Below, piece by piece: positions 35,187 through 44,608 of a stretch of 64,000 nucleotides of DNA (position 1 is the stretch's first letter; every line of letters starts with the position of its first letter). The stretch is taken from the NCBI GenBank assembly GCA_964472095.1, contig CAYYIV010000009.1, positions 81,665-145,664 of the forward strand, read 5' to 3'. The notes under the pieces were generated by a model, which worked only from the letters and a program-made list of their open reading frames with translations, was not told the DNA's origin and made no database searches. The position numbers and the translations under genes are program-made. This stretch comes from Pelagibius sp964472095. Its GTDB lineage: Bacteria > Pseudomonadota > Alphaproteobacteria > Kiloniellales > Kiloniellaceae.

Positions 35187-36386
35187 ATGCCGAAGTTCAA
35201 CACCCTCGACGACCTCGACGTGGCCGGCAAGACCGTGCTGGTGCGCGTCGACTTCAACGTCCCGATGTCCGGGGGCAAGGTGACCGACGCGACGCGCCTG
35301 GAGCGCGCGGTGCCGACCGTCCGGGACCTCACGCGGAAGGGAGCGAAGGTGCTGCTGCTCTCGCACTTCGGCCGGCCCAAGGGCAAGCCGAACCCGGAGA
35401 TGTCGCTGAAGCCGCTGGCCGGAGCCTTTGCCAAGGTGCTGGGCCAGGAGGTCGCCTTCGCGGAAGACTGCATCGGCGCGAAGGCGGAGAAGGTGGCGTC
35501 GAGCCTGAAGGACGGCGGAGTCGCCTTGCTGGAGAACCTGCGCTTCCACGCCGGGGAGGAGGCCAACGACGAAGGCTTTTCCGAGGCGCTGGCCGCCCTC
35601 GGCGGTGCTTACGTGAACGACGCCTTCTCGGCGGCGCACCGCGCCCACGCCTCGACCGAAGGCATCGCCCGCCTGCTGCCCTCGGCTGCCGGGCGGCTCA
35701 TGCAGGCGGAGCTGGAACATCTCGCTGCTGCTCTCGAAAAGCCCAGCCGCCCGCTGGCCGCCATCGTCGGCGGCGCCAAGATCTCCAGCAAGCTCGACCT
35801 GCTCGGCAACCTGGTGGCCAAGGTTGACATGCTGGTGATCGGCGGCGGCATGGCCAATACTTTCCTCAACGCCGTCGGCGTGAAAGTGGGCAAGTCGCTC
35901 TGCGAGCACGACATGGCCCGCACGGCCAGGGAGATTTTGGAGAAGGCCAAGGCTGCCGGCTGCGACGTGGTGCTGCCGACCGACGCCGTCGTGGCGGCGG
36001 AGTTCAAGGCCGGCGCGCCCAGCGAAGTCGTCTCGGTGAAAGCAGTGCCGCAGGACAAGATGATCCTCGACGTCGGCCCAGCGACCGCCGAGCACCTGAC
36101 GAAGCGTCTCGCAACCTGCGCGACGCTGGTGTGGAACGGCCCGCTCGGCGCCTTCGAGATCGAGCCCTTCGACAAGGCGACCAACAGCGTCGCCCAGGCT
36201 GCTGCCAAGCTGACGAAGGACGGCAAGCTGCTGACCGTGGCCGGCGGCGGCGACACCGTGGCGGCGCTCGCCCATGCCGGCGTGCTGGAGGACTTCTCTT
36301 ACGTCTCGACCGCCGGCGGCGCCTTCCTCGAATGGCTAGAAGGCAAGACTCTGCCGGGGGTCAAGGCCCTGGAAGACGCGGCCTGA
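35187..36386 (+). CDS. pgk: Phosphoglycerate kinase
   Basis: Pgk (399 residues) interconverts 1,3-bisphosphoglycerate/ADP and 3-phosphoglycerate/ATP. Key features: VRVDFNVPM at the N-terminal substrate site, LLSHFGRPKG, the basic-patch KISSKLDLLGN and, in the C-terminal lobe, VAGGGDTVAAL plus FSYVSTAGGAFLEW. Length is as expected. The ATG at 35187 is used; the upstream frame to 35112 lacks homology. No gap or fba neighbour is adjacent in this window. Confidence 0.97.
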   Translation: MPKFNTLDDLDVAGKTVLVRVDFNVPMSGGKVTDATRLERAVPTVRDLTRKGAKVLLLSHFGRPKGKPNPEMSLKPLAGAFAKVLGQEVAFAEDCIGAKAEKVASSLKDGGVALLENLRFHAGEEANDEGFSEALAALGGAYVNDAFSAAHRAHASTEGIARLLPSAAGRLMQAELEHLAAALEKPSRPLAAIVGGAKISSKLDLLGNLVAKVDMLVIGGGMANTFLNAVGVKVGKSLCEHDMARTAREILEKAKAAGCDVVLPTDAVVAAEFKAGAPSEVVSVKAVPQDKMILDVGPATAEHLTKRLATCATLVWNGPLGAFEIEPFDKATNSVAQAAAKLTKDGKLLTVAGGGDTVAALAHAGVLEDFSYVSTAGGAFLEWLEGKTLPGVKALEDAA

Positions 36387-36393
36387 AGTTGTT

Positions 36394-37020
36394 CTAGCTC
36401 AGCCGCGCCGTGAGGATTTTCAACCCCGCCGCGGCGAAGGCGACGGCGAAGACCGCCTCGAACCAGCGGCGCAGCTTTGCGTAGCCGGCGGTCAGCGGCG
36501 GGCTGGAGAACAGCAGCGCATAGCCGTGGAACAGCAGCAGGCTCTGCAGGCCGACAGCGAGGATGACTAGCGCCAGGGTGGCGGGTGACGATCCCACGGG
36601 CACGCCGACGGCATAGAGTGCGCCGAAGAACAGGATCGCCTTGGGGTTGGTCAGGTGCAGGACGAGCCCGCGCCGGTAGGCGCTCTTGAGAGTCGGTGTC
36701 TTGATGCTCGCCGTCTGCAGGTCGCCGGGCGCGAGGGCCGAGCGTGCCGACTTCAAGGCCAGGAACAGCAGGTAGCCGGCGCCGGCGTAGCGCATGATCT
36801 CGAAGGCCCAGGTATTGGCGAGCATGACGGCGCTGAGGCCCGCCGCCGCGGCGACCGACCAGGTCAGGGAGCCGGTGGTGACGCCGGCGGCCAGCGCCAG
36901 GCCGAAGCGCCGGCCGGAGGCCATGGAGGTGCCGGCGATGGCCAGGGTCGCGGGGCCGGGGCTCGCGGTGGCGACGAGCGCAGCCAGCAGGATGAGGGCG
37001 AGGTTGACGTCGGCGATCAT
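36394..37020 (-). CDS. LysE family amino acid exporter
   Basis: Membrane protein of 208 residues with about six helices, LysE/RhtB family. The first helix is followed by TASPGPATLAIAGTSMASG, the family signature near the N-terminus, and the NPKAILFFGALY segment occurs in the middle. The substrate (an amino acid or homoserine lactone) is not deducible. It converges with pgk (7 bases between stops) and is 19 bases downstream of the cupin oxygenase on the same strand. Confidence 0.93.
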   Translation of the reverse strand: MIADVNLALILLAALVATASPGPATLAIAGTSMASGRRFGLALAAGVTTGSLTWSVAAAAGLSAVMLANTWAFEIMRYAGAGYLLFLALKSARSALAPGDLQTASIKTPTLKSAYRRGLVLHLTNPKAILFFGALYAVGVPVGSSPATLALVILAVGLQSLLLFHGYALLFSSPPLTAGYAKLRRWFEAVFAVAFAAAGLKILTARLS

Positions 37021-37039
37021 CGGTCTCTCTCGATCGGGG

Positions 37040-38242
37040 TCACGCGATGGCGCGCATCGCCTTCATGTTCCGGATCAGCTCGGCGACGGCGGCTTCCGAC
37101 ATCTCCGGGAACTGCTTCTTCAGGGTGGCAACGGTTACGCTGTCGCGGCCCATGATGAAGCGCACCTGGGTCGCGATGTCGCGCGGCACCTCGACGTGCT
37201 GCTTGCCGTCGGTAAGGATCGGGCGGCCGTTCTGCTGTACCACGCGCACGGTCTTGCTGACGCGGTAGCTCTCGCCGTCGCCCTGCGGCTCCGGTCCAGG
37301 CGCGCTGTCGAGGCGGCTTTCCAGGTCGTAGCTCTTGAACGCGTAGGGCCAGGCCTTGACGGCATTCACGGCTGCCTGCTGTGCTGCCTTGGAGGCGAGG
37401 ATCTCCTCGACTTTCCTGCCCATCTGCTTCAGCAGTTTGGCGAGCGCCGGGCCGTCGGCCCTGTGCGGCAGGTCGGCGCGCAGCGCCGCGTCCTGCACCG
37501 CCGCCTCCCAGATGATGCCCAGGAGGTCGAGTGGCTTCGGCAGAGTGACGCCGAAGGCGATGTGCAGCGCGCCGTTCTCGGAAGCCAGGGCATCGTGGTA
37601 GCGGCCGCGCGGGATGTAGAGCAGGTCGCCCGGCTGCATGCGTGCCTGCTCGGCCACCTTGCCGGCGCGGCGTTCGCGCTCGGCATCGCCGAACTGGAAC
37701 CTCGGGTGGTTGATCGGCGTATCCTCGCGGTTCTCGTAGATGTTCCACACCTTCTCGCCGTGGCAGTGCACGGCGAAGACTTCGTGCACGTCGCAGTGCG
37801 GCCCGAAGGCCTGGCGCTGCGCCATGGAAAAGTAGAGGTTGGCCTGGCTGCGGCCGCCGGTGGCCTCCTGCAGCTCGTTGGCGAGCCGGCGCACGCCGGG
37901 AGCCAACGCGTCGATGTCGTTGAGGATGACCGAAGCGCCCTTGCCGATCCAGTCCTGCACCAGGTCCGGATCGGGCCGCAGAGCGCTGCCGTCGCCGCCG
38001 AGGGCCAGGGTCCGCGCGCAGTAATCGGGCACCGGCACGGGATTGCGGTCGACGAAGAGCTTCAGGGTTTGCGGCGACCAGACGGAGGTCATCGACATCA
38101 GGGCATTGAGGTCGCCGAGCGTCATGATGGCTGCCGTGCGCTCGGCCGAGCCCTTCACGTGCAGATGCTGCTTGCCGAAGTAGTCCCGGAAGAAGGTCTC
38201 GGCGTCGAGCGGGGCGAGCAGGCTGTCGAAGAGGGTGGTCAT
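37040..38242 (-). CDS. JmjC/cupin-like 2-oxoglutarate-dependent oxygenase (ROXA-like)
   Basis: Non-haem iron oxygenase of 400 residues of the cupin_4/JmjC type. The iron triad is His149 and Asp151 in FGPHCDVHEVF and His216 in PRGRYHDAL. The LYIPRGRYHD segment and the long helical C-terminal half with a winged-helix-like end resemble bacterial ribosomal oxygenases (YcfD/RoxA, which hydroxylate arginine in L16). The exact substrate is unknown. It starts at 38242, preferred over 38284 because it matches the N-terminal helix. Confidence 0.87.
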   Translation of the reverse strand: MTTLFDSLLAPLDAETFFRDYFGKQHLHVKGSAERTAAIMTLGDLNALMSMTSVWSPQTLKLFVDRNPVPVPDYCARTLALGGDGSALRPDPDLVQDWIGKGASVILNDIDALAPGVRRLANELQEATGGRSQANLYFSMAQRQAFGPHCDVHEVFAVHCHGEKVWNIYENREDTPINHPRFQFGDAERERRAGKVAEQARMQPGDLLYIPRGRYHDALASENGALHIAFGVTLPKPLDLLGIIWEAAVQDAALRADLPHRADGPALAKLLKQMGRKVEEILASKAAQQAAVNAVKAWPYAFKSYDLESRLDSAPGPEPQGDGESYRVSKTVRVVQQNGRPILTDGKQHVEVPRDIATQVRFIMGRDSVTVATLKKQFPEMSEAAVAELIRNMKAMRAIA

Positions 38243-38315
38243 CCGCCGTCTCAAGAAAGGGGCGCTGTTTCCGGTATAGGTCACGCCCCCGGCGCGCGCA
38301 AGGCTGGCACCCGCG

Positions 38316-38672
38316 TCAGAACAGCGCCCGGCCCAGGGTGATCAGCACCAGGGCGCCGGCGCCGGCGGCGACACCGAGGCCGACGTTGCGCCGGGTCAGG
38401 AAAAAGATCGCCAGGGCGATCGCGGCGCCGGCGATGCGGTCCGCCGTTGCCGTATCCGCCAGGGGCCCGTTGGGCAGCAGGATCATGCGCGAGATGAGGC
38501 CCGCCAGCATGGCATAGGCGACGCAGGCGACCCATTCGAAGAGCCGGCTGCCGGCATCGATGCGTCCGGAGAGGGCGACGCCGAGGGCGCGCCAGAAATA
38601 GGTCGCCAGCGCAGCGACGGTCATCAGCAGGTAGGGCCACCAGGGCCCGACGCCGAGATCCTGCTCAAGCAT
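38316..38672 (-). CDS. AzlD family small subunit (second copy)
   Basis: Small membrane protein of 118 residues with four hydrophobic segments, AzlD type (TYFWRALGVALSGRI, VAYAMLAGLISRMIL). It starts 8 bases before the stop of the AzlC gene at 38665, so the two are coupled. It differs considerably from the first AzlD at 8383-8700, indicating an old paralogue or separate acquisition. Confidence 0.86.
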   Translation of the reverse strand: MLEQDLGVGPWWPYLLMTVAALATYFWRALGVALSGRIDAGSRLFEWVACVAYAMLAGLISRMILLPNGPLADTATADRIAGAAIALAIFFLTRRNVGLGVAAGAGALVLITLGRALF

Positions 38673-39459
38673 CGCCGCCCTCGCGGGCTTTGCGCGGCAG
38701 CACCAGGTCGGCGGCGAAGGCGATGGAACCGGCCAGCACGCCGGTGATCAGCAGCCCCCAGTCGGGCGACACCAGGTGCAGCAGCGGGCCCAGCAGGGCA
38801 CCGACGACCAGCGCCAGGATGCGCGCGCGGTGGCGGGCGTCGGCCACGAAGACCAGCATGAAGTAGATAGGGTTGAGGAACACCAGACCGAGGGTCACGA
38901 ATCCAGGCAGCAGGCCGGCGAGGTAGAAGCCGATCGCGGTGGTCACCAGGCACATCGACCACAGAGTGGTGCCGAAGCCGGCGAAGTAGGGCAGGCGGTG
39001 GGCCGGCTGCAGCGTCGGGCAGACCCGCATGCCGGCCGCCCAGGCGGTGACCGCCACGTAGTGGGAGAAGAGGTAGTAGCGCCAGGCCGGCGTGCCGCGC
39101 ACCCTCAGATAGGGCATCAGCGCGACGGTCATCGGCAGCAGGCGTGCGTTGGTCATGGCCACCGCCGCGGCCACGAGAAAGAGGGAGCCGCCGAGGGTGT
39201 AGAGCTCGATCACCACGATCTGGCCGGGCAGGGCCCAGCCGGTGAAGGTGGAGAACAGACCGAACCAGACGTCGAGCCCGGCGCCGTGCACCAGGGATCC
39301 GAAGCCGACATACGAGGCGCCGAGCACCAGCATCGGCACGCCGAAGGCATCGCGCAGGCCGCGCAGCGCCGCTTCGCTTGGGGAGGCGAGGCGCCCGGCA
39401 GCTTGACTCCGGCCTTGAATGGGATCGGCACCTGGCGGGGAAGGCTGGTGGGCGGTCAT
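38665..39459 (-). CDS. AzlC family permease (second copy)
   Basis: Membrane permease of 264 residues, AzlC/YgaZ family, with FGVPMLVLGASYVGFGSLVH and a central TNARLLPMTVALMPYLR, where the helix-loop arrangement of the family is visible. Compared with the first AzlC it carries a longer, proline-rich N-terminus. No local regulator is visible for this pair. The start ATG is the first of the frame at 39459. Confidence 0.88.
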   Translation of the reverse strand: MTAHQPSPPGADPIQGRSQAAGRLASPSEAALRGLRDAFGVPMLVLGASYVGFGSLVHGAGLDVWFGLFSTFTGWALPGQIVVIELYTLGGSLFLVAAAVAMTNARLLPMTVALMPYLRVRGTPAWRYYLFSHYVAVTAWAAGMRVCPTLQPAHRLPYFAGFGTTLWSMCLVTTAIGFYLAGLLPGFVTLGLVFLNPIYFMLVFVADARHRARILALVVGALLGPLLHLVSPDWGLLITGVLAGSIAFAADLVLPRKAREGGDA

Positions 39460-39915
39460 CGGCCCAAGGCTAGCGGCGCCGCGGCGGCGCGGCCAGCCGC
39501 TAATCCGGCAAGGCAGCCATGCGGTACCATGGCGGCTAACGGTCTCGATCGCTGCTTACCGACACACGTTAAAATTGCCTAGAATTATTCCACTATCGGG
39601 GCGAGAATACGCGTAAAGCTAGCAGCAGAATAACGTCCGCACCAGGAAATTGAGTGGCACTGCAGCCGATGGATGGATACGGGGACGAGGGAGCCATGTT
39701 CTGCAGAGGCCGGATGCCCGGCCAGGAGTGTGTGTGTTTGAGGACAGATGGGTGCCGTGCAGACCGTTGGACTCCTGCGTGCCATCACACGATACCGTAA
39801 CCGCACTCGTCGCCCGCCGCTGCTCTTGCAGAAGGCCTGCGGCTGCGCCGCCGCAGTGTCGCGCGACCTCGCCGCTTTTCGACCATACCGCCACGATGTG
39901 TCGCGGGAGACTCCC
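39460..39915. other. Intergenic region between divergent azlC and sensor kinase genes
   Basis: This 456-base divergent gap must contain promoters for both azlCD (minus) and the kinase operon (plus). It includes the AT-richer stretch TTAAAATTGCCTAGAATTATT (near 39570-39592) and a GTGTGTGTTT run near 39730. Open frames in this region on either strand show no recognised domain. A good ribosome binding site (GCGGGAGA) stands before the kinase ATG at 39916. Confidence 0.6.
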
Positions 39916-41796
39916 ATGAAGCCGAGATATCTCAGTCGCGAAGCTCATTTCGGCGCTCTGCTGGAGGCGGCGCCGGACGGTGTGGTGATTGCCGACGGCG
40001 ACGGGCGCATCGTGCTGGTGAACGCACAGACCGAGCGCCTGTTCGGCTATGCGCGCGACAGCCTCGTTGGCCGGTCTCTGACCCTCCTGATGCCTGAACG
40101 CTTCCACCGGGCCCATGAGGAGGGCCTGAAGCGGGTGGCCGCCGGCGGCGAACAGCGGGTGATCGGCCACGCAGTCGAACTGGTCGGCCGCCGCCAGGAC
40201 GGCACGGAATTTCCGCTCGAGCTGTCGCTGGCCAGCACCATCGTCGACCAGCAGGTGCAGTTCACCGGTATCCTGCGCGACGTCAGCGAGCGCAAGGCGA
40301 ACGAACAGCGTCTGCTTGATCGAGAGGCGCGGCTCGGCGCGGTCCTGGAGGCGGCACCGGATGCCATCGTCATCATCGACGGCGAGGGCCGCATCGTGCT
40401 GGTGAACGCCCAGACCGAGCGCCTCTTTGGCTATGCGCGCAACGGCCTCGTCGGCCAGCGGATCGAACTGCTGGTGCCGGAGCGGTTCCGCGAGCGCCAC
40501 GCCGGCCACCGGCACGACTTCTTTGCGGCGCCGCGCGTGCGCTCCATGGGCGAAGGGCTGGATCTGGCCGGCCGCCGCTCGGACGGCAGCGAGTTTCCGG
40601 TCGCCATCAGCTTGAGCCCGGTCGACACCTCCGAAGGCGCGCTCACCATCGCGGCCATCCGCGACGTCACCCACGCCAAGCAGGCCGAGCAGGCGCTGCG
40701 CGACCGCGAGACGCGGTTCCGCGCCCTGCTGGAGGCGGCGCCGGATGCCATTGTCATCGCCGACAACGACGGGCGCATCGTGTTGGTGAACGCGCAGACC
40801 GAGCGCCTGTTCGGCTACGTTCGCGACGGCCTGGTCGGCCAGCCGATCGAGATATTGGTTCCCGACCGCTTCCGCGAGCGCCACATCGGGCATCGTACGG
40901 GGTATTTCGCCGAGCCGCGCGTGCGCTCCATGGGCGAGGGGCTGGAGCTCGCCGGCCGGTGCGCCGACGGCAGCGAGTTTCCGGTCGCCATCAGCCTCAG
41001 CCCGGTGGAGACCGTGGAGGGGGCGCTGACCATCGCCGCCATCCGAGACGTCACCGAGCGCCGCAGGACCGAGCGGGAGATCCATGAGCTGAACGCCCGG
41101 CTGCTGCGGGACAACAACGAACTGGCCGCCGTCAACCGGGAGCTCGAGGCCTTCAGCTACTCCGTCTCCCATGACCTGCGCGCGCCGCTGCGTGCGATAG
41201 ACGGCTTCAGCCAGGCGCTGCTCGAGGACTGCGCCGAGCAGCTTGACGCGGCTGGGCGCGGCTATCTGACCCGCGTCCGCGCCGCTGCTCAGCGCATGGG
41301 GATGCTGATCGACGATCTCATCAAGCTGTCGCGCGTGGCCCGAGCCGACATGCACCTGCGGGATGTCGATCTGACGGCACTGGCCCAGCAGGTCGCGGAG
41401 GATCTGCGGGGTCGCGATCCGGAGCGTCCGGCGGTCTTCGCGATCGCGGAGGGGCTCACGGCGCACGGCGACGCCCGGCTGCTGCAAATCGTCCTCGAGA
41501 ACCTGCTCGGCAACGCCTGGAAGTTCACGGCCGGGCGCGCGCCGGCCCGCATTGAGTTCGGCTGCGGCGAGAGTGATGGTGACGCAGTCTTCTACCTGCG
41601 AGACAACGGCGCCGGCTTCGACATGGCCTACGTCGATCAGCTGTTCCGCGTCTTCCAGCGATTGCATGACAGCGAGAGCTTTCCCGGCACCGGCATCGGC
41701 CTCGCCACCGTGCAGCGGATCATCCACAAGCACGGCGGCCGTGTCTGGGCGATGGGCGAGGCCGGCAAGGGCGCCACCTTCTATTTTACCCTGTAG
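39916..41796 (+). CDS. Triple-PAS sensor histidine kinase
   Basis: Cytoplasmic-looking sensor kinase of 626 residues, with no transmembrane helix. Three PAS domains (about 12-135, 140-263, 268-391) are followed by a helical linker and a phytochrome-type HisKA with His419 in YSVSHDLRAPLRAIDGF, then a HATPase (510-626) with GFDMAYVDQLF, FPGTGIGLATVQRI. PAS units 2 and 3 are near-identical in sequence and all three repeat with a 384-base period. The signal is unknown; PAS domains can bind haem, flavin or small molecules, but no diagnostic cofactor residue is claimed. Start ATG at 39916 has a good ribosome binding site. It opens the signalling cluster and is followed 13 bases later by its likely receiver. 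Confidence 0.93.
   Translation: MKPRYLSREAHFGALLEAAPDGVVIADGDGRIVLVNAQTERLFGYARDSLVGRSLTLLMPERFHRAHEEGLKRVAAGGEQRVIGHAVELVGRRQDGTEFPLELSLASTIVDQQVQFTGILRDVSERKANEQRLLDREARLGAVLEAAPDAIVIIDGEGRIVLVNAQTERLFGYARNGLVGQRIELLVPERFRERHAGHRHDFFAAPRVRSMGEGLDLAGRRSDGSEFPVAISLSPVDTSEGALTIAAIRDVTHAKQAEQALRDRETRFRALLEAAPDAIVIADNDGRIVLVNAQTERLFGYVRDGLVGQPIEILVPDRFRERHIGHRTGYFAEPRVRSMGEGLELAGRCADGSEFPVAISLSPVETVEGALTIAAIRDVTERRRTEREIHELNARLLRDNNELAAVNRELEAFSYSVSHDLRAPLRAIDGFSQALLEDCAEQLDAAGRGYLTRVRAAAQRMGMLIDDLIKLSRVARADMHLRDVDLTALAQQVAEDLRGRDPERPAVFAIAEGLTAHGDARLLQIVLENLLGNAWKFTAGRAPARIEFGCGESDGDAVFYLRDNGAGFDMAYVDQLFRVFQRLHDSESFPGTGIGLATVQRIIHKHGGRVWAMGEAGKGATFYFTL
39946..41097. repeat. Three tandem 384-bp PAS repeats
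   Basis: Identical short blocks (for example GCATCGTG before the VLVNAQTERLFGY codons) recur at 40007, 40391 and 40775, an exact 384-base (128-residue) period. Units 2 and 3 share long stretches such as the codons for PRVRSMGEGL and DGSEFPVAISLSPV at high nucleotide identity, while unit 1 is more diverged. This indicates recent duplication, or ongoing gene conversion, inside the kinase gene. Confidence 0.9.
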
Positions 41797-41809
41797 CAGA
41801 GGAAGCTTC

Positions 41810-42256
41810 ATGACCGACAAGACCATCTTGCTGGTGGAAGACAACCCGGACGACGAGGCGCTGACCCTGCGGGCCTTCAAGAAGAACAACATCCGGAACC
41901 ATGTGGCGGTGGCCCGAGACGGCGCCGAAGCCCTCGACTACCTCTTTGCGAGCGGCGCCTATCAGGGGCGGGACGTGAGGGACCTGCCGCAGGTCGTGCT
42001 GCTCGACCTCAAGCTGCCGAAGGTCGACGGGCTGGAGGTCCTCCGCCGGATCCGCGAGGATGAACGAACGAAAGTGCTGCCCGTGGTGATCCTCACCTCC
42101 TCGAAGGAGGAACAGGACATCGTGGAAGGCTACCGCCTGGGTGCCAACAGCTATGTACGCAAGCCGGTGAACTTCGACGAATTTCTCGAGGCAGCACGCC
42201 AGCTCGGTCTCTACTGGCTGCTGCTCAACGAGGTGCCGTCGTCGCGGCCGGGCTGA
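41810..42256 (+). CDS. Single-domain response regulator (Rcp1-like)
   Basis: Stand-alone receiver of 148 residues. The acidic pocket is VEDNPDDEA, the phospho-acceptor is Asp66 in VVLLDLKLPKVDG, and the signalling Thr/Lys appear in ILTSSKEEQD and YVRKPV. It is most similar in pattern to Rcp1-type receivers paired with phytochrome-like kinases, including the long insertion before the aspartate (GAYQGRDVRDLPQ). It follows the triple-PAS kinase by 13 bases and is presumably its partner. No output domain is present. Confidence 0.94.
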   Translation: MTDKTILLVEDNPDDEALTLRAFKKNNIRNHVAVARDGAEALDYLFASGAYQGRDVRDLPQVVLLDLKLPKVDGLEVLRRIREDERTKVLPVVILTSSKEEQDIVEGYRLGANSYVRKPVNFDEFLEAARQLGLYWLLLNEVPSSRPG

Positions 42257-42292
42257 CGGCCGGGCCGAGCGTGATGGGTAGGAAGATACGTA

Positions 42293-44608
42293 ATGGGTAG
42301 TACAATAAGAGTCCTTCTCGTCGAGGACTCGCCGGACGATGCCGATCTGCTGCTCCGGGAGCTCAGGCGCGGCGGCTACGAGCCGCAAAGCCGGCGTGTC
42401 GACTCGGCTCCAGGCTTTATCGCCGCCCTCGACAGCCAGGAATGGGACGCAATCCTCTGCGACTACACCATGCCGGGCTTCAGCGGTGCCGACGCTCTGG
42501 CTCTGCTGCATGAGCGGGGACTCGACATCCCTTTCATTTTCGTCTCCGGCACTCTCAGCGAGGAGATGGCGGTCGCCGCGATGCGGGCAGGCGCCCACGA
42601 CTACGTGGTAAAGGACCGCCTGAAGCGCCTGGCACCGGCCGTGGAGCGTGCGCTCAAGGATGCCGAGGCGCGCCGCGAGCAGGCGCGCGACAGAGCCGAG
42701 CGGCGAACTGCTGAACGGCGCTTCCGGGAAATCCTGGCCATGGCGCCGGATGCCATCATCACGACGGACCAGGACTTCGGCGTTACCATCTATAACCGGG
42801 CCGCTGAAGCGCTTTTCGGGTACAGCGGCGAGGAGGTGCACGGCCGCCCTCTCGATCTGCTACTGCCGTCGCGCTACGTGGCAATCCATAAGTCGCATAT
42901 GGCGGACTTTGCGGAGATACCCGGTGCCGTCCGCCGCATGAACGAGCGCATCGAGATCTTCGGTCGCCGCAAGAACGGAGAAGAGTTTCCCGCCGAGGCC
43001 GCCATCTCCAGGCTGGTCGAGGACGGTCATGCTACCTTCATGACCGTCATCCGCGACATCAGTGTGCGCAAGCGCGACGAGGCAACCCTGCGCAAGCTGA
43101 CGCATGCCGTCGATCACAGTGCGAACCTGATCGTCATGACCGACCGCAAGGGCGTCATCGAGTATGTCAATTCCAGTCTGCTGCACCGCATGGGCTACAG
43201 CGCCAAGGAGGTGATCGGCAACAGGCCCTCGCTGTGGAAGTCCGGCAGGACGAGTGCTGCCGCCTACGCGCAGCTTTGGCGGACCATCCTGGCCGGCGAG
43301 GACTGGCACGGTGAATTCGAGAATCGCTGCAAGAACGGCAGCCTGATCTCGGTGTCGACCACCATTGCCCCGATCAAGGACGAGAGCGGTAAAATCACCC
43401 ACTTCATCAGCATCCAGGAAGACGTCACCGAGCGCCGGGCGCTGGAGGCGCAGCTGCAGCAATCGCAGCGCATGGAGGCTGTCGGCCAGCTCACCGGCGG
43501 CCTGGCGCATGATTTCAACAACCTGCTGACCATCGTGATCGGCAACCTCGACCTGTTGCTGGAAAGGGTCGCACAGCAGGAGGAGGCGGCAGAGATGGCC
43601 CGGCTCGCGCTCGACGCCAGCCTGCGCGGCGCCCGGCTGACGCAGCAGCTGCTCGCCTTCTCCCGTCGCCAGCCGCTGGAGCCCAAGGTCTTCGACCTGA
43701 ACGAGTTGGTCGCCGACACCGTCGACCTGCTGCGCCGGACGCTGGGCGAGCAGGTCGAGATCGAATCCCGCTTCTCCGGAGACCTCTGGCCGGCGCTGGC
43801 CGATCCGGTTCAGCTGGAATCGGCCTTTGCCAACCTCGCGATCAACGGTCGCGATGCCATGCCGGGCGGCGGCTGCCTGACCATCGAGACGGCCAACAAG
43901 ACGCTCGACGGCGACTACACCGCCCGCAACATCGAGGTGGTGCCGGGCGAATACGTCATGCTGGCGGTTTCCGACAATGGCGCCGGCATGGCACCGGAGA
44001 TCGTCGACAGGGTCTTCGAGCCGTTCTTCACCACCAAGGAACTCGGGCAGGGAACGGGGCTGGGTCTCAGCATGGTCTATGGCTTCGCCAAGCAGTCCGG
44101 CGGGCACGTGAAGATCTACAGCGAGCTGGGTCACGGCACCACCGTCCGGCTCTACCTGCCCCGTGCCGGCGCCGGCCAGCGGCATGAGGACCTCCGGGCA
44201 CCCCAAAGAGCGGGGGCGATCACCGTCGATGCGCGCGTCCTGGTAGTCGAGGACGATCCGGAGGTCCGCCGGGTGGCGGTCAGCCATCTGCTGGCCTTGG
44301 GCTACCGCGTGATTGAGGCGGAAAACGGAAGGGCCGCGCTGGCGTATCTGGTCCACGACGCCGACATTGACCTGCTGTTCACCGACGTCGTCATGCCCGG
44401 CGGCATGTCTGGGCCGGAGCTTGCGATGGAGGCGCGACGTCTGCACTCTGGCCTGAAGGTGCTCTTCACTTCGGGCTACGCCGAGTCGGCATTGGAGAAC
44501 AAGGCGGCGGCCGGCATGGCGGGAGCCCTGCTGAGCAAGCCCTATCGGAAGGACGACCTTGAGCGCAAGCTGCATGAGGTGCTCGACAGCAAGGACCCTC
44601 AGCCATGA
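42293..44608 (+). CDS. Hybrid sensor histidine kinase (REC-PAS-PAS-HisKA-HATPase-REC)
   Basis: Hybrid kinase of 771 residues. An N-terminal receiver (1-125, Asp57 in AILCDYTMPG) is followed by two PAS domains (about 140-265 and 270-390, the second with a VIEYVNSSLLHRMGYS signature), HisKA with His406 in LAHDFNNLLTIVIGN, an HATPase (GQGTGLGLSMVYGFAKQSGG), and a second receiver near 645-765 with Asp698 in LLFTDVVMPGG. Both receivers suggest it may accept phosphate from the preceding kinase and pass it on. It starts 36 bases after the Rcp1-like gene. Confidence 0.94.
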   Translation: MGSTIRVLLVEDSPDDADLLLRELRRGGYEPQSRRVDSAPGFIAALDSQEWDAILCDYTMPGFSGADALALLHERGLDIPFIFVSGTLSEEMAVAAMRAGAHDYVVKDRLKRLAPAVERALKDAEARREQARDRAERRTAERRFREILAMAPDAIITTDQDFGVTIYNRAAEALFGYSGEEVHGRPLDLLLPSRYVAIHKSHMADFAEIPGAVRRMNERIEIFGRRKNGEEFPAEAAISRLVEDGHATFMTVIRDISVRKRDEATLRKLTHAVDHSANLIVMTDRKGVIEYVNSSLLHRMGYSAKEVIGNRPSLWKSGRTSAAAYAQLWRTILAGEDWHGEFENRCKNGSLISVSTTIAPIKDESGKITHFISIQEDVTERRALEAQLQQSQRMEAVGQLTGGLAHDFNNLLTIVIGNLDLLLERVAQQEEAAEMARLALDASLRGARLTQQLLAFSRRQPLEPKVFDLNELVADTVDLLRRTLGEQVEIESRFSGDLWPALADPVQLESAFANLAINGRDAMPGGGCLTIETANKTLDGDYTARNIEVVPGEYVMLAVSDNGAGMAPEIVDRVFEPFFTTKELGQGTGLGLSMVYGFAKQSGGHVKIYSELGHGTTVRLYLPRAGAGQRHEDLRAPQRAGAITVDARVLVVEDDPEVRRVAVSHLLALGYRVIEAENGRAALAYLVHDADIDLLFTDVVMPGGMSGPELAMEARRLHSGLKVLFTSGYAESALENKAAAGMAGALLSKPYRKDDLERKLHEVLDSKDPQP

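Noticed and set aside
39946..41097. Evenly spaced repeats considered as a CRISPR array
   Set aside because: The unit is 384 bases, coding and in frame, with degenerate copies. No short repeat-spacer pattern is present.
39619..41892. A 757-codon frame opposite the triple-PAS kinase
   Set aside because: Its repetitive pattern mirrors the tandem PAS repeats on the other strand; no independent coding evidence.
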